The notes under the pieces are model-generated. The model was not told the DNA's origin. It saw only the letters and a list, made by a program, of their open reading frames with translations, and ran no database searches. Below are positions 24,353 to 30,767 of a DNA stretch of 64,000 nt, piece after piece. Where the stretch lies: NCBI RefSeq assembly GCF_014202315.1, contig NZ_JACHGN010000006.1:496001-560000 (forward strand). Reading direction: 5' to 3'. The position numbers were made by a program, and so were the translations under genes. This stretch comes from Thermocatellispora tengchongensis. Its GTDB lineage: Bacteria > Actinomycetota > Actinomycetes > Streptosporangiales > Streptosporangiaceae. Each line of letters begins with the position of its first letter. The first letter of the stretch is position 1.

Positions 24353-25291
24353 TCAGGCCGGCATCCAGGCCCGGAGCTTGTCCGGGTTGCGCACTGCCCA
24401 GATGTGCGTGATCCGGTCGCCCGCGACGTCGAACGCGAACACCGTCACGGTGACGCCGTCCTGCTGAGCCACCAGACCGGGCCGGCCGTTGACCGTGCGC
24501 TCCAGGATGGTCATGTCGTCGGGTGTCCTGTCGCTGATCTCGATGTAGTAACGCGCGATCTGCTCGGCGCCCCGGACCGGGTGGAGCGCGGCGCTGACGA
24601 GGCCGCCGCCGTCGGCGGTCGCCGTGGCGCCGGGGTCGAGCAGGCCGATGAGGGCGTCGATGTCCCTGGCTTCCCATGCCCGCTTGAAGTCCCTGACGAT
24701 GCCGGCCTGCCGGGCGGGCGGAGTCGCGGGAACCCGCGCGGCGCGAATGCGACGGCGGGCCGATGAGGCCAACTGGCGGCAGGCCGCGGGCGTACGGCCG
24801 GTGATCTCGGCGACCTCGGCGAAGGAGTAGCGGAAGACGTCGTGCAGGGTGAACGCGACGCGCTCGGCCGGGGTCATCGATTCGAGCACGACGAGGAAGG
24901 CCATGTTGACCGACTCGTCGAGGGTGACCCGGTCGGCGGGGTCGGCCGTGGTGCCGCCCGGCCGCCCGTTGATCCACTCCGTCGGTTCCGGCAGCGGCTC
25001 GGGGATCCATTCGCCCACGTAGCGCTCCCGCCGCGCCCGTGCCGAGCCGAGCAGGTCCAGGCAGATGCGACTGGCGACCTTCGTCAGCCAGGCGCCGGGG
25101 GCCGCGATGGCCTCCTGCCGCTGCCGCGACATGGCGTACCAGCGGGCGTAGGTCTCCTGGACGACGTCCTCCGCATCGGCCAGGGAGCCGAGGAGCCGGT
25201 AGGCGAGGTTGATCAACTGACTCCGCTCGCTCATGATCGCGCTCAGGCCCGGGTCGGGCCGGCCGTGTCCTGGCTCGGATCGGGTGCTCAT
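24353..25291 (-). CDS. ECF41-type (SigJ-like) sigma factor with SnoaL-like C-terminal domain
   Basis: 312 residues. Sigma region 2 has DAEDVVQETYARWYAMS and region 4 has YSFAEVAEITGRTPAACRQL. A SnoaL-like domain (about 195-300) follows, with the DGGG motif and the NPDKL motif at 302-306 that are diagnostic of ECF41. In this group the C-terminal domain controls sigma activity in place of a separate anti-sigma factor. The ATG at 25291 has AAGGGAG upstream. A promoter matching the ECF41 consensus lies upstream, implying autoregulation. The usual partner (carboxymuconolactone decarboxylase, oxidoreductase or epimerase) is not adjacent; a hydrolase gene is. Confidence 0.93.
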   Translation of the reverse strand: MSTRSEPGHGRPDPGLSAIMSERSQLINLAYRLLGSLADAEDVVQETYARWYAMSRQRQEAIAAPGAWLTKVASRICLDLLGSARARRERYVGEWIPEPLPEPTEWINGRPGGTTADPADRVTLDESVNMAFLVVLESMTPAERVAFTLHDVFRYSFAEVAEITGRTPAACRQLASSARRRIRAARVPATPPARQAGIVRDFKRAWEARDIDALIGLLDPGATATADGGGLVSAALHPVRGAEQIARYYIEISDRTPDDMTILERTVNGRPGLVAQQDGVTVTVFAFDVAGDRITHIWAVRNPDKLRAWMPA

Positions 25292-25333
25292 GGTGCCGGC
25301 GACTCCCTTGATCGCATCTGCCCTCACCGGTTC

Positions 25334-25360
25334 GACGAGACAGCACACCGATCTGTGAGG
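25334..25360 (-). promoter_or_regulatory. ECF41-type promoter of the sigma gene
   Basis: On the minus strand CCTCACA (25360-25354), exactly 16 nt, then CGTC (25337-25334). The reported ECF41 consensus is TGTCACA-N16-CGTC, so 9 of 11 fixed bases and the spacing agree. The -35 element is half of an 8-bp inverted repeat TGTGAGGC/GCCTCACA (25354-25378). Autoregulation is inferred. Confidence 0.7.
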
Positions 25361-25646
25361 CCGGCGCTTCGCCTCACATCCACAGGGGGTGGGTCGCCGG
25401 AATGCCGAGCGGGTTGGTCATGGTCACCCCCGAGCCCGGCCACTCCACCTCCGGGGGCTCAAGAACGCCGTCCACCACCCGCACGCGGCCTGTCCGCCCG
25501 GTTCGGGCGCGGTTCTCGCCGGGCGCATGGGGCCGGAGGGGAGGCCGTGCCGGACGTCTTCGGCCCGGCTGACCGCCGCGCGGCGTGGCGGCGGATGCCC
25601 AGGTCAGGCGGCGGACAGGTTAGTGTGCCGTAACAGCATAGCGGCG

Positions 25647-25652
25647 TATTGT
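25647..25652 (+). promoter_or_regulatory. Leaderless -10 box before the first SpoIIE-type gene unit
   Basis: TATTGT, 6 nt before an ATG at 25659, in a locally AT-richer stretch (25620-25670). The preceding ~270 bp, back to the ECF41 promoter, hold nothing else I can support. Confidence 0.5.
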
Positions 25653-25658
25653 GCCTAT

Positions 25659-25823
25659 ATGGGGGATATCCGGTCTGGCTGGTGCGGGGCCCGGCTGCCG
25701 GAGCCGGTCACCGCCGGCCGCCGGCGGCGCGCCGGAGCCGCCTGGGCGCCCATCGGGGCCGGACCGGGCATCACCGCCGAAGCCGCGCGCAGCCGCTTCC
25801 GCGTCACGGCCCGGGAAGGGTGA
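25659..25823 (+). CDS. Small leaderless ORF upstream of SpoIIE-type phosphatase gene
   Basis: 54 residues beginning MGDIRSGWCGARLPEPVTAG, Arg/Ala-rich, ending 4 bp before the phosphatase start codon. The phosphatase ribosome site (GGGAAGGGTGAGGG) covers its stop, so translation may be coupled. A comparable leaderless ORF also starting Met-Gly precedes the paralogous gene at 28634. It has no recognised family; the evidence is the -10 box spacing and the parallel arrangement. Confidence 0.4.
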   Translation: MGDIRSGWCGARLPEPVTAGRRRRAGAAWAPIGAGPGITAEAARSRFRVTAREG

Positions 25824-25827
25824 GGGC

Positions 25828-27957
25828 ATGCGCGGGCCGGCCGACGCCGATGTCGTCGAAGGCGCGATCCAGGACCAGATCGACGCCGCGCTGGCCGACG
25901 TCATGCGCCAGGCCGGCGCCTCGGTGGGCCTGCTGTACCTGCTGCCGGCGGATGAGCAGGTGCTGCGGCTGACGGTGGTGACCGGGATCGCCCATCGGAT
26001 CGCCACCCCCTGGACGCGGGTGACGCTGCACTCGCTGCTCCCGGTGGCCGACGCCGTACGCGAGCGGCGCCTGGTGTGCGTGGGCAGCCGGGAGGACATG
26101 GCGCGCCGCTATCCGATGCCCGCGCTGGTGCTCCCGTACGACTTCACCCTGGCCGCCGCCCCCATCCTCGCCGGCGGCCGTGCCTGGGGCGGGCTGGTGG
26201 TGCTGTGGCCCGGCTCCCACCCGCCGCAGCCGAGCAGAGCCGAACGCCGCGCGATCACCTCCGCCTGCCGCCGCATGGGCCTGCTCCTGCAACGCGCGCA
26301 CGACCAGGGGCGCCCGATCCTCCCCGGGCCCGCGCCCCGGACCCTGGCCCTGCCGCGCGCCCGCACTCCCGGCCCGGCCGAGGCGCTGGCCGCCGCCGAC
26401 TTCGCCGAGCGCCTGCCGGAGGGGTGCTGCGGACTGGACCTGGACGGCCGCATCACCTTCATCACCACCACCGCGGCCGCTCTCCTCGGGAGCGAGGTCC
26501 CCGACCTGCTGGGGGCGCTGCCGTGGGAGGTGCTGCCGTGGTTGCAGGGCCCGATGGTCGAAGACCGCTACCGGGCCGCCCTGGTCGCCCGCGGTCCCAC
26601 CTCCTGCACGGTGCTGCGCCCGCCGAAGCAGTGGCTGACCTTCTGGTTCCACCCGGACGCCTCCGGCGTCAGCGTCCGGATCGCTCCCGCGGCCTCACCC
26701 CAGGACCCGCGCGCAGAACGACTGGAGACGCCCGCGGACACCACTGCGCCGAGCCAGGCGAGCGCGCTGTACCACCTGATGCACCTGGCCGGCACCCTCG
26801 CCGAGGCCGTAGGGGTCGGGGACGTGGTCGAGCGGACCATGGACCAGCTCATCCCGGCCGTCGACGCCCAGGCCATGGCCGTGATGACGGCGCAGGAGGG
26901 GCGGTTGCGGATCATCGGCTACCGCGGCTACAGCGCCGAGCTCATGGCCAGGTTCGACGCCCAGCCCCTGGTCTCCAGAGCCCCGGCGTCCCATGTCCTG
27001 ACCACGGGCGTCCCGCTGTTCTTCGCCACCTTCGCCGATCTGAAGGACTTCTATCCGCCGGCGGTGCACCAGGACGACATGGGCTCCTGGGCGTTCCTGC
27101 CCCTGATCGCCTCCGGCCGCGTCGTCGGCTCGCTCGTCCTGGCCTTCGACCGGCCCCGCCCGTTCCCGCCGGCCGAACGCGCCGTGCTGACCTCCGTGGC
27201 CGGGCTGATCGCCCAGGCCCTGGACCGCGCCCGCCTGTACGACGCCAAGCACCATCTGGCGCACACGCTGCAGACCGGGCTGCTGCCCCGCACCCTGCCG
27301 CGCATCCCCGGGCTGGAGGTGGCCGCCCGCTACCTGCCCGCCGGGCACGGCATGGACATCGGCGGCGACTTCTACGACCTGATCCGCTGCGGCCCGGCCG
27401 CGGCCGCGGCGGCGATCGGCGACGTTCAGGGGCACAACCTCACCGCCGCGGCCCTGATGGGACAGGTCCGCACCGCGGTCCACGCCCACGCCACCGCCGG
27501 CGCCTCTCCCGGCGAGGTCCTCGACCGGACCAACCGCCTCCTCACCGATCTCGACCCCGGGCTGTTCACCAGTTGCCTGTACGCCTCCCTCGACCTCGCC
27601 CGCCACCGCGCTCACCTCGCCACCGCCGGGCACCCCCCGCCCCTCCTGCGCCACCCCGGCGGCCACGCCGAGCCCCTTCACCTGCCCCCGGGACTCCTGC
27701 TGGGCATCGACCCCGCCGCGGACTACACCACGACCGAGATCCCGTTCCCGCCCGGCAGCATGCTCGTGCTGTACACCGACGGCCTGGTGGAAGCCCCCGG
27801 AGCCGACATCGAGCAGGCCGCCGCCGAGCTGGCCGACCGCCTCACCCGGACGCCGGACCGGCCCCTGGACGCCTGCGCCGACACCCTCCTCGCCGAGGGG
27901 ATGGCACCCCGCAACGACGACATCGCCCTGCTGGTCATCCGGGCGGCCGCCCCCTGA
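25828..27957 (+). CDS. SpoIIE-type PP2C phosphatase with GAF and PAS sensor domains
   Basis: 709 residues: GAF-like domain (about 15-165), PAS-like domain (about 195-290, FAERLPEGCCGLDLDGRITF), second GAF domain (305-450) and a PP2C/RsbU catalytic domain (470-709). The metal-binding motifs are present: GGDFYDLI, GDVQGHN, TDGL and NDD. Such proteins dephosphorylate anti-sigma-factor antagonists in the partner-switching control of stress or developmental sigma factors. The gene at 28634 encodes a close paralogue with the same domain order. No anti-sigma antagonist gene is adjacent, so its targets lie elsewhere. Confidence 0.92.
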   Translation: MRGPADADVVEGAIQDQIDAALADVMRQAGASVGLLYLLPADEQVLRLTVVTGIAHRIATPWTRVTLHSLLPVADAVRERRLVCVGSREDMARRYPMPALVLPYDFTLAAAPILAGGRAWGGLVVLWPGSHPPQPSRAERRAITSACRRMGLLLQRAHDQGRPILPGPAPRTLALPRARTPGPAEALAAADFAERLPEGCCGLDLDGRITFITTTAAALLGSEVPDLLGALPWEVLPWLQGPMVEDRYRAALVARGPTSCTVLRPPKQWLTFWFHPDASGVSVRIAPAASPQDPRAERLETPADTTAPSQASALYHLMHLAGTLAEAVGVGDVVERTMDQLIPAVDAQAMAVMTAQEGRLRIIGYRGYSAELMARFDAQPLVSRAPASHVLTTGVPLFFATFADLKDFYPPAVHQDDMGSWAFLPLIASGRVVGSLVLAFDRPRPFPPAERAVLTSVAGLIAQALDRARLYDAKHHLAHTLQTGLLPRTLPRIPGLEVAARYLPAGHGMDIGGDFYDLIRCGPAAAAAAIGDVQGHNLTAAALMGQVRTAVHAHATAGASPGEVLDRTNRLLTDLDPGLFTSCLYASLDLARHRAHLATAGHPPPLLRHPGGHAEPLHLPPGLLLGIDPAADYTTTEIPFPPGSMLVLYTDGLVEAPGADIEQAAAELADRLTRTPDRPLDACADTLLAEGMAPRNDDIALLVIRAAAP

Positions 27958-28027
27958 CCGATCTCCCGGCCGTGGGTCAACGCATTACCCTGATCTCGGG
28001 ACGACCCGGACGGAGGCGCGAACGCAG

Positions 28028-28363
28028 ATGAGCCAGACCGATCCGCACATCCACGTCGAGCAGAAGGTGATGCAGGCCGGCGCCGGCTTCCGTAACGTGA
28101 TCGCGTCGTCGTTGGGGCGGGCGCCCGACGCGCCGAGTGTCGTCACCACCGGGTGCGGGCTCCAGGTGCCCTATGCGATGACCTCGCATCGCCCGGAGAG
28201 CGTCACCTGCCTCCCCTGCCGGGAACACGCTCACCGGGAGCACCTGCGCTTCGCCGAGCAGGTGGAGCGCCTGAGCCGGATGCCCGGCGCCCCCGTCGCC
28301 GGCGACCAGGCGGTCAAGGCCGCGCAATGGGCGCGGGACCGCGCGAAGAGGTTCTCCGGCTAG
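28028..28363 (+). CDS. Small conserved protein with a Cys-rich centre
   Basis: 111 residues. It has a central block TGCGLQVPYAMTSHRPESVT followed by CLPCREH, in which Cys and His could bind zinc, and a helical C-terminal half. Similar short proteins occur in actinomycetes, but I know no function. It lies between two paralogous SpoIIE-type genes on the same strand. A GGAGG lies about 15 nt before the ATG. A 13-bp tandem repeat begins 9 bp after its stop. Confidence 0.7.
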   Translation: MSQTDPHIHVEQKVMQAGAGFRNVIASSLGRAPDAPSVVTTGCGLQVPYAMTSHRPESVTCLPCREHAHREHLRFAEQVERLSRMPGAPVAGDQAVKAAQWARDRAKRFSG

Positions 28364-28372
28364 CACGCGCCC

Positions 28373-28443
28373 GGCGCCTTCGTGCGGCGCCTTCGTGCGG
28401 CGCCTTCGTGCGGCGCCTTCGTGCGGCGCCTTCGTGCGGCGCC
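28373..28443 (+). repeat. 13-bp tandem repeat, five copies plus a partial copy
   Basis: GGCGCCTTCGTGC is repeated five times without change from 28373 to 28437, then GGCGCC. Each unit contains the palindrome GGCGCC, so the RNA could form several alternative hairpins. It lies just after a stop codon and before the next promoter, where it might end transcription. Perfect identity suggests recent expansion. Confidence 0.9.
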
Positions 28444-28548
28444 CGCTCGGCCCGCCTGCCCGGCGAGCCCGCTTCCCGGCATGCCCGCCGGCGGACATCC
28501 GGGTGGAGGCGTGCCCCCCGGATCACCAGCTCTTTCATGCTATGGGGG

Positions 28549-28554
28549 TAATCT
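28549..28554 (+). promoter_or_regulatory. Leaderless -10 box before the second SpoIIE-type gene unit
   Basis: TAATCT, 6 nt before an ATG at 28561. The arrangement is the same as at 25647. Confidence 0.45.
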
Positions 28555-28560
28555 GCCCGT

Positions 28561-28614
28561 ATGGGGGGTTTTGGGTGCTTGGTGTACTCGCGGTTCACGG
28601 GCGAGGTGCGCTGA
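28561..28614 (+). CDS. Small leaderless ORF (17 residues) upstream of the second SpoIIE-type gene
   Basis: MGGFGCLVYSRFTGEVR, ATG at 28561 and TGA at 28612-28614, placed 19 bp before the phosphatase start. It parallels the ORF at 25659 in having a TANNNT box 6 nt upstream and a Met-Gly start. It is probably a leader peptide or the marker of a leaderless transcript start; a real peptide function is uncertain. Confidence 0.35.
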   Translation: MGGFGCLVYSRFTGEVR

Positions 28615-28633
28615 AGCGGTGCAGGACGGCGGT

Positions 28634-30736
28634 GTGTCGATCCCGAGCGCGGCGGATGAATCGTCTCGCCTGGACGAACTGCTGATCGGCGCCGTTTTCG
28701 ACACACAGGCCCACGTCGGCGTGATGTACGTCCTGGACGACAGCAGGCAGGTCCTGCACATGGAGACCGCGATGGGCCTTCCCGCCACGGTCGCCAGGGC
28801 GTGGGCCAGGCTCAGGACGAGCGACCCCATGCCGGTCTCGGTGGCGGTGCGCGAGCAGCGGCTGGTGTGGCTCTGCGACCGGGAAGCGCTGGCCCGTGAG
28901 TACCCGTCGATGGCGCTGGCACTGCCGTACCACTTCGCGCTGGCCGCCTTTCCCATCCACTCCGGCGGCACCGTCTGGGGCGGGTTCATCCTGATGTGGC
29001 CCACGGGGCGTGCGTCCGAGCTCACCTCGCGCCGGATCGACGTGATCAACGACGCCTGCGCCCGGATGGGCGACCTGCTCCGGCCGGCCCGCGAGCGCGG
29101 CCGGCCGAGCACCTCGGGGCTCCAGCCCCGGGTCCTGGACCCGCATCCCGCCCACAGCATTGATCCGCACTCCGAGCTGATCGCGCTGGAGTTGTTCAAC
29201 CGCCTGCCGGAGGGCTACTGCTGCCTGGACGCGCAGGGACGGGTGACCCTCATGACCGCGCCGGCCGCGGAACTGCTCGCCGTGAACCCGCCGGAGGTGG
29301 TCGGCAAACGCCTGTGCAAGGCCATGCCCTGGCTGGACGACCCCGTCTACGAAGACCGCTACCGTGCCGCGATCGTGAGCCACCAGGCCACCCGGTTCAT
29401 CGCCGGCCACCCTGACGGGCGGAAGCTGTCGTTCCAGTGCTACCCGGGCATCCCGGGCGTCACCATGCGGGTCACCCCGGTCGCCTCCACGCCCGAGGCC
29501 CCGCCCAGTGACGCCGAGCGGCATCCGCGGACGATCGGGCTGCACGAGATGCTGCACCTGGCGGTCTCCCTCGCGCGGGCGGTCACCGCGCAGGACGTGG
29601 TCGATCTGGTGGCCGACTTCGTCATGCCGGTCTGCGAGGCCCAGGCGGTGGCCATCCTGAGCTGGGAGAGCGGACGGATGCGCGTGGCCGCTTCGCGCGG
29701 CTACAGCCGGCAGGGCATCGAGAGGTTCAACGGCCGTCCGGTGGTCCAGGCCGCCCCGTCGGCGCCCGGCTACGAACGTGACAAGCCGTCCTTCTACGCC
29801 ACATGGGAGGAGTTCCGCGAGACGTTCCCGGACGCCCACCGCATCGACGACATGGGCGCCTGGGCTCTGCTGCCGCTGGTCGCGTCGGGACAGTCCATCG
29901 GGACGTGCGTCCTGGCCTACGACCGTCCCCATCGGTTCAGCGACAGTGAGCGGGCGATGTTCACCGCGCTCGGCGGGCTGATCGCCCAGGCGTTCGAGCG
30001 GGCCTGGCTGTACGACAAGAAGCACCGGCTCGCCGAGTCCTTGCAGGAGAGCCTGCTGCCGCGCGAGCTGCCCCAGATCCCCGGCCTGGACCTGGCCGCC
30101 AGGTACGTCCCCGCCACCCCCGGCATGGACATCGGCGGCGACTTCTACGACCTGATCCACCTCGGCGACACGATGGCCGCCGCCGTCATCGGCGACGTCC
30201 AGGGACACGACATGACCGCCGCCGCCCTCATGGGACAGGTGCGCACGGCCATCCACGCCCACGCCACCGCCGGGGCGACCCCCGGCGAGGTGCTCACGCA
30301 CACCAACCGGCTGCTCGCCGAACTGGCGTCCGACCGCTTCACGAGCTGCCTGTACCTGAGCCTCGATCTGGAGCAGCGCCTCACGTGCCTGGCGAGCGCC
30401 GGGCACCCGCCTCCGCTGCTCGCCCGCCCCGGCCACCCGACCCGGATCATCGACACCTCGCCCGGGTTGCTGCTCGGCATCGACCCCGACGCCCACTACA
30501 CCACCACGCAGGTGGCACTGCCTGCCGGGTCGATCCTGACGCTCTACACCGACGGCCTCATCGAACAGCCCGGCCACGACCTGGGCACGGCCATCGCCGA
30601 CCTCGCCCGCCGCTTCACCCCCTCGCACGGCCGGCCCCTGCGCGACCTTGCGCAGTCGCTCATCGAACGGAGCGGCCCCGACCAGCGCATCGACGACATA
30701 GCGGTGCTCCTCCTGCGGATCACCCCATTCCACTGA
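28634..30736 (+). CDS. SpoIIE-type PP2C phosphatase with GAF and PAS sensor domains, paralogue
   Basis: 700 residues from a GTG with AGGACGG upstream. This start makes the protein begin where its paralogue at 25828 begins, although the frame is open from 28382. Domain order is the same: GAF-like, PAS-like (LFNRLPEGYCCLDAQGRVTL), GAF, PP2C. Metal-binding motifs GGDFYDLI, GDVQGHD, TDGL and IDD are intact. The two proteins share long similar blocks in every domain and differ most in the first 40 residues and the linkers, which fits an old tandem duplication. They probably read different signals and act on related partner-switching targets. Confidence 0.9.
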   Translation: MSIPSAADESSRLDELLIGAVFDTQAHVGVMYVLDDSRQVLHMETAMGLPATVARAWARLRTSDPMPVSVAVREQRLVWLCDREALAREYPSMALALPYHFALAAFPIHSGGTVWGGFILMWPTGRASELTSRRIDVINDACARMGDLLRPARERGRPSTSGLQPRVLDPHPAHSIDPHSELIALELFNRLPEGYCCLDAQGRVTLMTAPAAELLAVNPPEVVGKRLCKAMPWLDDPVYEDRYRAAIVSHQATRFIAGHPDGRKLSFQCYPGIPGVTMRVTPVASTPEAPPSDAERHPRTIGLHEMLHLAVSLARAVTAQDVVDLVADFVMPVCEAQAVAILSWESGRMRVAASRGYSRQGIERFNGRPVVQAAPSAPGYERDKPSFYATWEEFRETFPDAHRIDDMGAWALLPLVASGQSIGTCVLAYDRPHRFSDSERAMFTALGGLIAQAFERAWLYDKKHRLAESLQESLLPRELPQIPGLDLAARYVPATPGMDIGGDFYDLIHLGDTMAAAVIGDVQGHDMTAAALMGQVRTAIHAHATAGATPGEVLTHTNRLLAELASDRFTSCLYLSLDLEQRLTCLASAGHPPPLLARPGHPTRIIDTSPGLLLGIDPDAHYTTTQVALPAGSILTLYTDGLIEQPGHDLGTAIADLARRFTPSHGRPLRDLAQSLIERSGPDQRIDDIAVLLLRITPFH

Positions 30737-30767
30737 CCGGTGACGGGCAGGGGCCGCGCACCGGCTC

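Noticed and set aside
24301-25346. Overlapping frames opposite the ECF41 sigma gene
   Set aside because: No family features; explained by codon bias of the real gene.
25389-25658. Coding start upstream of 25659 for the ORF ending at 25823
   Set aside because: Codons before 25659 are low-complexity shadow coding, while a TANNNT box 6 nt before 25659 supports the short form.
28373-28443. CRISPR-like array
   Set aside because: The 13-bp units are directly contiguous with no spacers, so it is a simple tandem repeat.
28382-28633. N-terminal extension of the second SpoIIE-type protein
   Set aside because: The stretch translates the 13-bp repeat and an AT-richer promoter zone; the paralogue begins at the point equivalent to 28634.
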